Assembly (NCBI GenBank): GCA_013398295.1
Contig: VZSF01011282.1
Location: 1 to 64,000, forward strand
DNA: 64,000 nt
Direction: 5' to 3'
Source of the DNA: Chionis minor
Taxonomy: Eukaryota; Chordata; Aves; Charadriiformes; Chionididae
The notes under the pieces: generated by a model
Seen by the model: the letters and a program-made list of their open reading frames with translations, nothing else
The model's database searches: none
What the model was told of the DNA's origin: nothing
Part shown: positions 1-58,293 of the stretch, piece by piece
How positions within the stretch are numbered: position 1 is the first letter of the stretch
Layout of the letters: every line of letters starts with the position of its first letter
Translations under genes and position numbers: made by a program

Positions 1-22
1 TAACCATTCTATGATTCTATAT
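1..22 (+). mobile_element. CR1 LINE, extreme 3' tail (cut by window edge)
   Basis: The first bases read ccattctatgattctat, the octamer-type tail that ends avian CR1 elements. The body of the element would lie before position 1. Confidence 0.6.
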
Positions 23-24
23 TG

Positions 25-3000
25 CTCTCACTTGCTCATTCTTTTCTGAGAAAAGTAACTTGGTGAGGGATCTATTGTAACTTGAAGTTTCTGCTAAGTC
101 AACTGATAACTAACCCCTTTCTCCCACCCACACAAGGAACACGGGGCCACCAGGAGGATGCTGTTGGGTGGGATGACTTTTGTGTCTGCACGCTGCACTG
201 CTTGTGGACTGGGACACCTGTGGTAGGCTGGACCAGCCCTGAGATGGGCGCTCATGCCCCGTTAGCTACAGAACACCAATGTCGGTGCTGCAAACTTATC
301 CTATCAGAATAGCACACCTCCATGCAGAACCACAAACGTTTATTAACCCTATCTTCTGGATGGCAGCCCAGCCAGAATCAAAGGGGAAAAAATAAAACTC
401 AGAGAAGTTCCTAAGGTAATGAGATCCACATCTTCCCTGCTAATATAAAAGTCTTTGATTGAAAGACAAAATGCATAAAACCTGAAGGTCTGGGATGGGG
501 ATTGCACCAAATCCAAGCACATGAAACTCTTAGGAGTCCTCCTCTTCTTACTTTCTTAGGATTTGCTGTTTTCCAAGTCATTGCGTACTGATTGTTCATT
601 GATAGTATCAAAGAACATGACTTTCAAAGCAGACCAAGAGATCGATGTGCTCCATTTCCAAGGAGCTGGGTGAGAGGAATAATCATGAAAGCATAAAGCT
701 AAGGCAGAATCACTGAGACTGAGCCAAGTCCAGTTTTTCACACTAGGGATGTCTGTGAGGGTGGCACTGTGTGAGTGTGATCCCTGTGACAGCCAGAAAT
801 ACGGTTGTTGCATGAGGGGACATGTGGATATAGGAGGACACACTTATGCATGGCAGGCTGGGGAGAGAGTATATGTATGTGCACATATGTATGTGTGTGT
901 GACTACTTGTAAAGCTACAGAGCTATGACTACGCATGTTTTACAGCGTGAACTAAAGAAGGTCTCCAGACACGACTTTTAACTCCTTCAGCATCTGTGCC
1001 CTTATATGCACCCTGAAGTAGGTGCTGCAAACCGGCATTAATCAGTTATGTCAGGGATGTAGGTGATGACCAGATATCCTCTGACAATAACTTTTAACAT
1101 TAGCTGAAATCAATAAATCCAGGTTGTGGGCACTTCAGCTTTTATTAATATACAGTGAGATCTGTTGGCTTAAGGTTAACATGTAAATGCCTGAAATTTT
1201 TTTCTCCCATAAATAGCAATTTTTAATGACCATTCAGCTGTAAGATAAAATAAAAACACAGGAGGAGGCATTTGTATTTCACACAAAATCATACAAAAAG
1301 TCTCTTTTTATTAAGTATACATTATTTACAGTTTAAGTCTTTCTTCTGTACAACAGTAACCATAGAAAACAAAAGAAGCTAAGGCTAAATTTTCTCAATC
1401 CCCGAACAGTGTATTAAGACATGTTACATTGTCTACAAAACTGACTTGGACTGAGGCAATGTCCTGTGGAATTCTCTTTAGAAAACCAGATAGTGAAAGG
1501 GGAATAATCTAAATCTCCATTTTGCTTTTTACTGTAACTGAGACTCTTGCATTACCCTTGGACAGACGATTAAGAGGGAAAAAAAAGATTTTCTTTTTTG
1601 CTTTGCTACAGAAATGAGCATTGTTCTGAGAGATTTATTTAATAAAATTAGAGTAGAACAAAGTAAAATGAATGATGAAGGGCTCATTTGTAGAAAGGGC
1701 CAATTTTTTATTTTTATAAGTATTTAATCTCAGCTAGTTTTCACAGCCTGTAAAGCTGTTCTTTTTGCCTTTATTTTTTTTTTTTCTTTTCTTTTTAGGG
1801 TGCCTTCAGTTTTCAAGTAGGGTACAGTTCACCACAGTCCACCCAGGGGTGAGCTCCATTAAAAACCCATAAAATCCTTCTGAAGTCAATGCGTGGGCTC
1901 ACACATTGGTTGGCAACGCAACCTTCCCTCTACGACATTTCCAGAAACTCTTGAAGGTGACTTAAGCTATGTCGTGGTCTTAAGTGGAGATGAAGTTCAT
2001 TGCCTTATCCCAAGTTTTATCCACAGTTCTGCTAGAAGTCACACACAATTGTAGTGAATGCAACTCTTGTTGACAGCAGTAGGGGATGACAAATATGAGG
2101 TCCTGACTTGAATTCATATATGTCAGCCCCAGTTTGCAGGAGATCATCACTGCCCTTACCTAGGGCAACCCGAGGCTAAATTCATCTGTGATGTATCTCT
2201 GCATCGACCTCAACAGGATTACAACCAGGTCTGAAGCCAACTCTGTTTCTTCTATGAAGTGGGTTTCAAAGCAGGTCAGGTACTATGATGTTTAGCTTCT
2301 TGTTATTATCTAGATATAATGGTCTATGTTAAATATTTCATTTGCAAAACTCACAGAGTAGAGATCTTTATAGCTGCATGCCTGAAAAAACATGTACCTG
2401 CTTGCTCTCCTAACCTCTATCTGAAATTTCATAGAGTGGACTTGGGTGTTTGAATATTCCTCTGTGTCATGAGTGGGATGTGAGGTGGCAACTGGCTGTA
2501 TTCAAGCTTTACCTCAGAAGCAATCAGTTTTCTTTCTTAATGATACACGTGCTCAGCATTAGCAGCAATGACAAAACACATCAGAAAATGTTTTGCCTAA
2601 ATGATGCAAGAAGAAAGGGTTAAGAGCTATGACATGCAAAAATGAGTAAATAATTTCCCATGCAGAAATCTTATCAAATGGAATCTCTTTAGGGTTGTGG
2701 GATTGAAATCCATGAAGAGAGTAATGACCAGCGTATTAAGAAGCAAACGGTGTTGCAATGTGAATAGCAGTCAGTAGTTTAGAAAAAAAACTGCCACAAG
2801 CATCCTAAGTGAGGGAGGGGTGGGGAGAGGAGTCTCTAAGCAAACACCATTCTTTGGATCACCTGTTGTACCCAACATTTTATTAAACGTTACAATTCTT
2901 CTTCAGAGTACTGTGGGGAGCTCCAGTGATCTAACTGGAGATTCAGATTAGTATCAGCTAGGGGTTTGAAATCCTCTCTCACATTTGAGGGACATCTCTG

Positions 3001-6000
3001 ATACTTTACAGATCATGAGGAAAATTAAAGCTATGTATTGGCAGTCTAACTAGTAATTCATTTCACAGCAAATATGAATCGTGGAAAAAGACCTGAAACC
3101 CTCATATCCACCTGATGGTTACCATGCCTGGTTTCCAACAGCATAACCTTTCTGAGACCTTTTGCCTCCTACACTAGCTCATCACAATTCTAATTTGGAG
3201 AGTTAATGTCTCCATTTTCCCTTACAGGTCACCACCTCTAGGTGACTATATCTCCACGGTGGAGTGCAGTTTCCCTTCTGGATGAACACCTGGCTGACGT
3301 TTTGAGGATCATAAAATTCCTTCAAATTGCTGGTTTCTGTGACTGCCAGGAGAAAAATCATAACCCTAGTTAAAATCGTAACACAACTTCCTCTGCCTCT
3401 TATCACCAATTTGGCAGCCCCATGTTAAAGAAAAAAGGGTAGAAAAAGAAAACAGGTGAACTAGATGCAGAGTGACGCTATCAACACAAACTGTTGCCTT
3501 AATCCTTCCTTAGCTTGGCTTGTAGACTCAGTACATTACAAACAACAAATAACGAGCTTACAAATTACAATAGTTCACCAGAAAGTGTGCTTTTTTTCCC
3601 AGTTTTTGTTTTTGTCAGTGTAACTTCGTGCAAAAGATCACAAAAATAAGTACCAATACATAGAAATACCCAAACTCCTATCTGCATGACTCAAAATAAA
3701 CAGCCAAAGAAAAAAGCTATTTCAGACCCAAAAGGAGATTGTGTTTAGAAGTTTCATGTACAAAAGGAGCATGGAGGAGGGGGCTGCCCACACCAAAAGG
3801 GGATGTGGAGAACTTTTCATTGGAAAAGGAAGCACAGAAAAATGCAGAACCAAAGGGAACAAATCATGCTTTGAAGCTGTGATAGCAACTTGTGAAGAAA
3901 ACCTCAAAACCCTCAAGGGCATGGTGCAACTCTAACTGTAGGCAACAAAGAGGCCTCCCACCAACCTGGAAAGACTCTGGATAAGGTCCTTGGTTTAGCA
4001 GGGATGTAGTTGTATTACTTGGCTTGTTTGATAAGTAGGGATTACAAAACTGCATGAAAGCTTTGAAATAGCACTTGTCTTAGCTTCACAAGGTCTCAGC
4101 TTTTGCTCAAGTCCTTTACATAGTGTTGTCTGAAAAATAAAAATAAAATTTAAAAAAAATTAAAATCCCTTTGTGTTGGTGAAAAGCTGGCAGTGCAGAA
4201 CAGTACTTCAAACTAGTCTTTTTCATTATAAGTTTTGTGTAGGTGACAGCAACAAGTAACTATGGCATGAGATGGTGGAGCATAAAGGGGTCAAATCCTG
4301 CCTCCTGCAATACCCTTGTTAAGCTGAGGTGAAGGACACATTTCAACTGATTGGCTTACACTGACAGAAAGGAAGCTTGATTTTGTTCTGAAGATGGGAT
4401 TTTTTTCTGGGTTTTGTCATTGAGAACTTAGGGTGTCTGGATGGGCCCTTATTTGGAAAGCCAACAGTTATCAAGATATATCCGCTTAGGGCTAGCAGAT
4501 AAGACATGACAGACAGGACTGGAACTGCAGAGATACTCTAGTTCATCTCAAATAGCACCAAACGTGCAGGGCTAGAAAGGTATCTTAGGGGTCTGAGTCA
4601 GCTTTAGACTATGAAATCGGTGTAGATCTGTCTACACGTATGCTATCTGACACAGCTCCCACACAAGGCAATGAATGGTTCTTGGATCTAGAATAGATGG
4701 GAAGAAGAGCTATCCTCTCCCAAGCCCCACAGATTACTGACTGGAGGGCCACCAACTCAAATAGGTGCTTTGGCACCTCGTTTTCATGTGTTTGGCTATA
4801 AGCAGACACATGCATTTCCTAAGCAGAGGTATCTAGTGTAATTTTAGAAGCAAGGAGGTGTCCTTCTTTGATCCCAGCTCAATAAAAAAACCAGTTTCTT
4901 TTAAGACCTGTGCAGAGGTGTCTACTAGAGCTCAAGACTAGATAGTAAGATTCTCACATGTAGGGAAATTCTGCTAGAAGTAGCTAACCTATTGCCAGGA
5001 GCCTAATCTATCTCTATAATCAATGGAGAGAAAGATGCACCACTAGAGAGTGTTTCATTTAATGCTAAAGGATGTCTGAGACATTTGCCCTGTCCTCACT
5101 GACCACAGGACAGGACTGGATGACAAGTGTAAAACAGGTAGCCTGTAAAACCAAATGCAAAATGAAACAAACCCAAAAGACTCAGATAAAAGCGATCTTC
5201 AAGTACTTCCACAGGTCTAGGATTCAATGTTATGCTCAGCAAAATCGATATTTGATTTCATTAGAAGATTCATATCCCGTCACTATAGTGAAACTATATG
5301 ATGTATTGATTGCTCCTCACCCAATATGTGAAATATGTGATTAGCTAAATGTTAATATAGACAAACATCTCATTAAAATAAGGGTTTGACTTACAGCATA
5401 AAAAATGAACAATTGCTAAACAGGATGGGCTCGATCAGGTTAGAATAAAGCAGAGAGAAACCATCTCATGTTTGAATTTTGGCCAGCAGTTTTAACTTAA
5501 ATATTGCGAGGCAATCTCATGACTGAACACAATCTGATAACAGTAGAGCCCTAAATGGCTTGTTTTCACAGCTATGTTCACCCAGAAGAGAATCCTGGTT
5601 TAGCCTGTGTGAGTTTAAAAGCCTGCCTTCCGTTTGGCTTTGTTTTCACTGCAGACATACCCTAAGTGTTGTGCCATGGCAAGAAAAAGAAAAAAAAGTA
5701 TATGCATTAAAAATTTACTCAAAACGTTCACATTGTCTTGTCGCTAATAAGTTAATAAGGACAGAGGAAATACTTACTGCAAATTACATAGGTGACTTTT
5801 TTAGGACCAACGTTTTATTTCCAAAAGAGAAACGGGACTCAATTTTCAAAGGTATTTAAATGTCTTGTAGTATTTTAAAACATATCACAGCAAAGCAGAA
5901 GCAGAAATACAACTGAAATTAATTTGCGTCAAGTGCTCATCTTGTTTAGTCACTTAAGCATTGATCCACATCCTCAGGAGACCAAATTCCTTTGAAAGCC

Positions 6001-6450
6001 CACACTGCACTCAGGTGGCAGAATATGCCTCACTGAAAGTTAGTGAGAATCCGTTTTCTGACAGACAGAAATCATTTGTTTTCAGTAGCCAGACACCAGG
6101 GTTCTCAGACAGTCCTTACAGGCATCCAACTCAGACTTTGCATGACTACATATCTTTATAAGCATGGCTATTATTGGCTCAGTTATTTCTGGAAAACAGG
6201 AATTTGTAGTGCCTAAATCCATATCTCAATGACTTAGAAATTTCATCACCTAAAAATCCCTGCCTAGCAAAAATAATTTTCAGAGGTTCCATACCACATT
6301 ACCAGGAGAAAAAAAGAGACTTGGTATCCTTCTACCAGCCTCTTTTGTTATGAAACTTGTCTTGAGAGAAGGAAGAAAACCCAAACAACCAAATAACATC
6401 TCCAAACAATTCTTTGATACTCTCAATTTTTCCATTAAAATAATCATTGA
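25..6450. other. Non-coding region downstream of CNTNAP5
   Basis: AT-rich sequence with no open frame that looks like a protein. It holds a TG/TA-rich patch near 870-900, a T-rich run near 1770-1800 and an A/T-rich run near 4127-4165. The one notable signal is the candidate poly(A) site near 1307. It is either distal 3' UTR or intergenic DNA. Confidence 0.5.
1270..1345 (-). terminator. Well-formed candidate distal poly(A) site
   Basis: The minus strand has AATAAA at 1312-1307, at least two TGTA motifs in the 40 bases upstream, and a T- and GT-rich stretch (CTTTTTGTATGATTTTGTGTG) starting about 6 bases downstream. This is the complete layout of a vertebrate cleavage and polyadenylation site. 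If it belongs to CNTNAP5 the 3' UTR would be about 8.75 kb, long but not unknown for neuronal genes. It could also end an unrelated minus-strand transcript. Confidence 0.4.
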
Positions 6451-6556
6451 AACATAGAATGGTTTAGGTTGGAAGGGACCTCAAAGATCACCTAGTTCCA
6501 ACCCCACTGCCATGGGCAGGGACACCTTCCACTAGACCTGGTTACTCAAAGGTTAC
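6451..6556 (-). mobile_element. CR1 LINE 3'-end fragment
   Basis: Reading the plus strand, catagaatggtttaggttgg, then aagggacctcaaagatcacc and ttccaaccccactgcc, is the reverse complement of the CR1 3' end. About 105 bases remain. It is 5'-truncated, as is usual for CR1, and well preserved. It lies in the CNTNAP5 3' flank in the same orientation as the gene. Confidence 0.9.
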
Positions 6557-8193
6557 TCAAATAAATCTTGTCTCTTTATACACGAAAATTATCATCCTCC
6601 ATGTTTACTGAAATATGTTATCTAGAATGATAGCCAAAAGAAAAAGGGAAAGACATCCACATTTAAACAGGAATTTTAACAAAAATAATAGAAATGGTTT
6701 GTAATACACAGGGAAAAAAGGTCTAATTTAAACAGTAGAAAATGAAAGCAATCTTAATGCTAGTAGATTTTTGCAAAATTGCATTTCTTCTCTTTTTTGA
6801 AAAATTATTTTAATTCCCTTTAACTGGTACTGAAGTAAATGAGATGATGCCCTCACTAAAGAAAGCATTGAAACAAAAAAAAGTTTTAGGAAAAAAAAAA
6901 AGAAAGAAAAAAATAGTATTAGGGTACTTCATATATTATCTTTTAGCTACCTTTTGATAAGAAGAATATTGAAATCCTGGTTTAGAAGATAGGATTTTAA
7001 ATGGCAAGTCCATACAATTGTGTTCATTTGTCCAGCCCTGTAGCATATAAATATTCACATCACATTACATCCATAGGTATAGATGCACGAGTTTCTGTAT
7101 ACTCAGGCATGCATTTAGGTATGTGCAGTTCTCTCTTTTTACAGGTGCACACTAACGTAGGTATATTTTCCAGGACTTTTGCCATCCTGGGCTACAATAA
7201 ATAAGGATAAGGAAAAAGGGACAAAGAAACCACTTACAATGTTTTGCCAGATCTAGGCTTGCACATAGCATTCCACTTACACCTGCTCTCCGGCCCAGGA
7301 CTGAGCCACTAAGATGTATCTGAAATGTTTGCAGCAACACTAATATCTGCATTTGCTGATGGGAACTTGATCCTCCTTGAGAAAGCTCAGCATCTTGCAG
7401 AATCAGGACCTAAGGTGGCTGAAAGTAACTTAGTCACTTGAGAAATGAGAGGACTCTGCTTCATAGCTCAGTCTGCCTTTTCCAGCTACTCCACTGCTGG
7501 AGCTGCTTTGCGCTTTATTGTTGCACTTTGCAGTAATGTTATTCCTGGAAACTAACATGTAGGAGAGCAGAAGGATGATTCTTATCTGTTAATTTGGCTA
7601 GAGAAGAAGACACATCTGTGGGCTTTCCCTTCCTTCCTATTCTATTCTCCATAAAGCCAATCAAGTACATTAGGATGTCAGAGATGCCTTGTACAGAGTC
7701 CATTTCACATAAGATGACTCAAACATGGGCAAAGGAGCCCATGTGCTTTCTTATTCATCCCTTCCCGCCATGCCAAACAGAGCAGCTTTACCTGCGGGAA
7801 GGAAGGAGGGAAGGAAGAAGAAAAGAGCATTGCTTTGCCAGGATTTCACCACAAAATATAAAGCAATGTAAAAGGAACACAGCTAATGAATCCATCATTA
7901 CACATCTCATCATGCAGAAACACTCTCAAGTAATCATGTATCATGCAAACAGCCAGCATGAAGCAAAAGGGTTGTTGTCGACCACGGTCGAGGAAGAATG
8001 GCACCAATAGTAATTTCAATATAAATAGCTTTATAAAATTTCTCTGTCATTGTTCTGATTATGGGGTTGGCCTTACATATTCCTCTTCACGTGAGAGCAA
8101 TATCATTCCAAGATTGCTTTCTCTTCACTGGATGCTACTTCTCATAAAGTCTTCCAAAATAAGTGGTGAATAATCAACATATCCAAACTTTCA

Positions 8194-8203
8194 TTTATTT
8201 ATT
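8194..8203 (-). terminator. Overlapping AATAAATAAA, candidate poly(A) signal
   Basis: Two overlapping AATAAA hexamers on the minus strand, about 1.84 kb past the CNTNAP5 stop. This could be an intermediate 3' UTR end, but such hexamers are common in AT-rich DNA. Confidence 0.2.
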
Positions 8204-9342
8204 CTTTGTTATCTGTTTCCTCCTGTCATCAAAAAAACTAACCAGCTACATACCTTTGCAATGCAATTGCAATGCATTGCCTGGAAAAACAGTACCTGTT
8301 GCATGTCTAGTTTGCTGTAGGTTATTACCTCATACTGGGATTCTTTGATTTTAATCTGTGTAAAAAGGATTCCCATGCAGAAACCCTCAGATGACTGCGT
8401 AAGAGTGTAGGGGGCAAAGACAGAGATTCAGCTGCACAATTAACTGTCTTGAATTAATTCTTATCAAGAGTACTGCAATAAATATGATTTTTTTTCTTAT
8501 CTATTAGATTGATTCAACTCCTGTCAGAAACCTTCAAGTCTGACAACAAATTCTACATATTCTTCAGAAGCCCTGTGAAGGCAATATGTCACACAGACAC
8601 AAGCAGGGTGTGAAAAAACATTCCTCGGTGGGACTTCTCTATTTCCTACCTCTAGGATGTTTGTGACTGAAAGGAAGGTATTTCAGCCTCACACTGAAAC
8701 CACACAGCACATGTAAAATGGTCAGGACTCAAGTCTTCAGTATTGTTCCCAATCAGGAAAGGACAGAAGACTTTAGAAAAACAGAAGAGTAGACTAATTT
8801 GAAGTAGAGTATTTGGAATCTTTTAAAATTTGTTTCCATAATGTTCTTCCTTGTAAACAGGGTTGATTAAATATTAATGTTTTTAGACGTGACATCAGAC
8901 CTCTCTCTATTTAGCTTTGGAGATGATATTCCAATTTCTGCAAAAAAGGAAATACCAATCAATCTTTCATGCAGTTTTGAGGTGGGGTTTTTTTAGAAGT
9001 TGGATTTTTTTTTTCTTTTTTTAGAAGAATTGGCAGAAGGTGTGACTCATGATTAAGATTAAACTATATTTGTTTTTTCTTGCCTATGTGCTTTTTCTTT
9101 GCCACAGCAGCAACAGTGTTTAACCTCAGTGCATGATAACCCTCCATATGGCATGAACAGGTATATGTTGCATTTCTAACATTTCAGACAAATATAGAGC
9201 ACCTAAGTCCTAGCAGTTTCCTAAAACCCTTGGAGACTCAAGCTACTATTTTCCATGCTTCAGCTAGAGTTATGCTAGAATATGTTGGGTCTACATAGCC
9301 ATCCTTATGAGATGAAGGTGAAGGAGGTGCATGGGAATGACA

Positions 9343-9348
9343 TTTATT
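9343..9348 (-). terminator. Candidate proximal poly(A) signal AATAAA
   Basis: This is the first canonical AATAAA on the minus strand after the CNTNAP5 stop, about 690 bases downstream. One TGTA motif lies just upstream. No clear GT-rich element follows, which weakens it. Use of this site cannot be judged from sequence alone. Confidence 0.3.
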
Positions 9349-9957
9349 GTTGATACATATATTGTTGGAAAAGTACTGATAAGCCTAAAAGTTACAGTAA
9401 AAGGACAGGAGGTTGGGGGAAGGAGCTTAGTGAGGACAGATTTTTTTTCCTTACCTCAGACCAGCTTCTCAACTGCTATAAATGAATGTAAAACCATTGA
9501 AATCAATAGATATATATCAATTCATATCAATTGAGAATTTGGCCAGTTCTTTATGATTGTTGTAAATGAGCCTGTAAAATTAATCAGGCATTTTGGTCTC
9601 ATTCTTTCCCTCTATCCTGTCCCAGTATCTGTAGAGCTACATTTTCAGCTACTTTACCTCTACTTTACATAGTCCAGCTCTAGTGTAAAAGTGATGAATT
9701 AAATGGCTCCAGAGAAAAACATAAATAAATGCTGAGACTTTGAAACACCCAGGAAGCCACAGCAGAAACCAGGTGTGCACATGGATCTTATTTTGTATAG
9801 CGTGGGACAACAGGTCTCTTGAGCTGCAGAAGTATACTGTGACTGCCAGGTTCTTGTGCAGAGAAGGAGGTACTGTGAGTGTTGTCAGTGTTACCTGTGC
9901 AGGGCAGTCTTTTCCAAATAAAAAAGAATTTAGCAAAAAATGAATACTTAAAAAAAA

Positions 9958-10029
9958 TTACAAAAAGAAAAAAGGAAGGTAGAAAGGAATAAAGGAAGGA
10001 AGGTTAGGGAAGTAAGAGTAAGAAGAAAT
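9958..10029 (-). other. Pyrimidine-rich tract at start of CNTNAP5 3' UTR
   Basis: On the transcribed strand the bases starting about 12 nt after the stop are almost all C and T, with repeated CCTTCC and TTTCTT units. This lies in the 3' UTR and is the kind of sequence bound by polypyrimidine-tract proteins. It is equally readable as a GGAA-type simple repeat on the plus strand. Function is inference. Confidence 0.5.
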
Positions 10030-10040
10030 TGCATTGTCCA

Positions 10041-56376
<46,336 letters not shown>

Positions 56377-57368
56377 CTGGATTATAATAAACGAACAGAA
56401 AGAGACAGATTAACCACAGACAAAATCTCCAGCATTCCTTATGCAAGGCAACGTTTGAAAGATGCTTACTCAATGAAAGGTCTTTTGCAGAATTACCTAG
56501 AAGACTTGTGACCAGTACACCACACTGCTTAACACACATACGTGCACATGTGTGCTCTACGCTCGTACATAATACTGGCCACTGAAGATGCTGTATTTGG
56601 ATACATGATACTGTCTGGTACAGACTGTAACTGTGCGTTTCAGCTGTGCAGAATGACTGTGAAGCTGAGGCAGAGTGCTGCCATGGGCATTAAACTGGGC
56701 TCTACTGGGTTTCCTCAGCAGCATGAATTTGATGCGGATGAGGTGTAAGCCAAAGTTTGCATTTCTGTTAAGTTAGCTGGAGACAGATAACAGCATTTAT
56801 GCTTGATTTAGGCAGGAAGAGGATACACAACACTTGATCCAGCGTGCTTTTAGCATGGGGCAGCCAGACAATACCTGATCCAGCTACAAGACTGCTGGTA
56901 CACAACTGATTCAGCACAATGCCAAGATGGTTGAATTGGCAGAGTGAGTTTGCGCTAAATCAGCCCTTTGCATTACGCAAATTTTGGTTCAGCACCTGAA
57001 ATACGGAAGGCTGATTTACTGCATTGTCAAACTACAGTCTCTTGTTTGTATCAGCTGTGCTTATTCTTCAAGATGTTTACCTGGGCTTTAGTAAAGCCTT
57101 CAACACTGTTTCCCACAGCATTCTCCTGGAGAAACTGTCTGATCGTGGCTTGGATGGGCGTATGCTTCACTGGGTAATAAACTGGCGGGATGGCTGGGCC
57201 CAAAGGCTGGTGGTGAATGGAGTTAAATCCAGCTGTTGGCCAGTCACAAGTGGTGTTCCCCAGGGCTCAGTATTGGGACTGGTTCTCTTTAACATCTTTA
57301 TCAATTACCTTGTCAAGGGGATTGAGTGCACCCTCAGTAAGTTTGCAGATAGCACCAAGATGGGCAGC

Positions 57369-57830
57369 AGTGTTGACCTACTTGAGGGTAGGATGACCCT
57401 ACAAAAGGATCTAGACAGGCTGGATTGATGGGGCAAGGACAATGGTATGAAGTTCGAGAAGGCCAAATGTCAAGTCCTGCACTTGGGTGACAACAAGCCC
57501 ATGCAACACAACAGGCTTGGGGAGGTGTGGTTGGAAAGCTGCCCACTGGAAAAAGACCTGGGTGTGTGGGTCAACAGCATGCTGAATATGAGCCAGCAGT
57601 TTCCCCAGGTGGCCAAGAAGGCCAATAGCATCCTGGCTTGTATCAGGAATAGTGCAATCAGCAGGACTAGGGAGGTGACTCTCCTGCTGTACTCGGCATT
57701 GGTAAAGCCCCACCTCAAGTACTGTGTTCAGTTTTGGGACCCTCGCTACAAAAAGACCTTGAGATTCTGGAGTGAGTCCAGAGAAGGACAACAAAGCTGG
57801 TGAGGGGTCTAGAGCACAAGTCTTATGAGG
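57369..57830 (+). repeat. Direct repeat copy 1 (462 bases) within CR1
   Basis: From agtgttgacctacttgaggg to agcacaagtcttatgagg. It is identical to 57832-58293 as far as I can read, with a constant offset of 463. It ends directly at the single N. Confidence 0.95.
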
Positions 57831-57831
57831 N
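57831..57831. other. Single ambiguous base (N) at duplication junction
   Basis: One N exactly between two identical segments. This marks a contig join or unresolved base rather than biology. Confidence 0.95.
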
Positions 57832-58293
57832 AGTGTTGACCTACTTGAGGGTAGGATGACCCTACAAAAGGATCTAGACAGGCTGGATTGATGGGGCAAG
57901 GACAATGGTATGAAGTTCGAGAAGGCCAAATGTCAAGTCCTGCACTTGGGTGACAACAAGCCCATGCAACACAACAGGCTTGGGGAGGTGTGGTTGGAAA
58001 GCTGCCCACTGGAAAAAGACCTGGGTGTGTGGGTCAACAGCATGCTGAATATGAGCCAGCAGTTTCCCCAGGTGGCCAAGAAGGCCAATAGCATCCTGGC
58101 TTGTATCAGGAATAGTGCAATCAGCAGGACTAGGGAGGTGACTCTCCTGCTGTACTCGGCATTGGTAAAGCCCCACCTCAAGTACTGTGTTCAGTTTTGG
58201 GACCCTCGCTACAAAAAGACCTTGAGATTCTGGAGTGAGTCCAGAGAAGGACAACAAAGCTGGTGAGGGGTCTAGAGCACAAGTCTTATGAGG
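57832..58293 (+). repeat. Direct repeat copy 2 (462 bases) within CR1
   Basis: Second copy of the segment, starting just after the N. It continues into agtggctgtgggaactggag, which is the natural CR1 continuation. Deleting either copy with the N restores a normal CR1 order. Confidence 0.95.

Larger units (their letters stand above)
6557..9957. other. Non-coding region downstream of CNTNAP5, probably including 3' UTR
   Basis: AT-rich, without recognisable coding sequence. It contains a GGAA-rich purine patch near 7796-7824, a palindrome cluster at 8262-8280 and the two proximal candidate poly(A) signals listed separately. At least the part nearest 9957 should be CNTNAP5 3' UTR. Confidence 0.5.

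Noticed and set aside
7594..8010. Open frame of 138 codons on the plus strand
   Set aside because: Low-complexity stretches, no recognisable domain, no splice or promoter context. Chance frames of this length are expected in 64 kb.
57411..58257. Several open frames on both strands around 57.4-58.3 kb
   Set aside because: They are CR1 reverse-transcriptase remnants and their antisense shadows, doubled by the repeated segment. No host gene.
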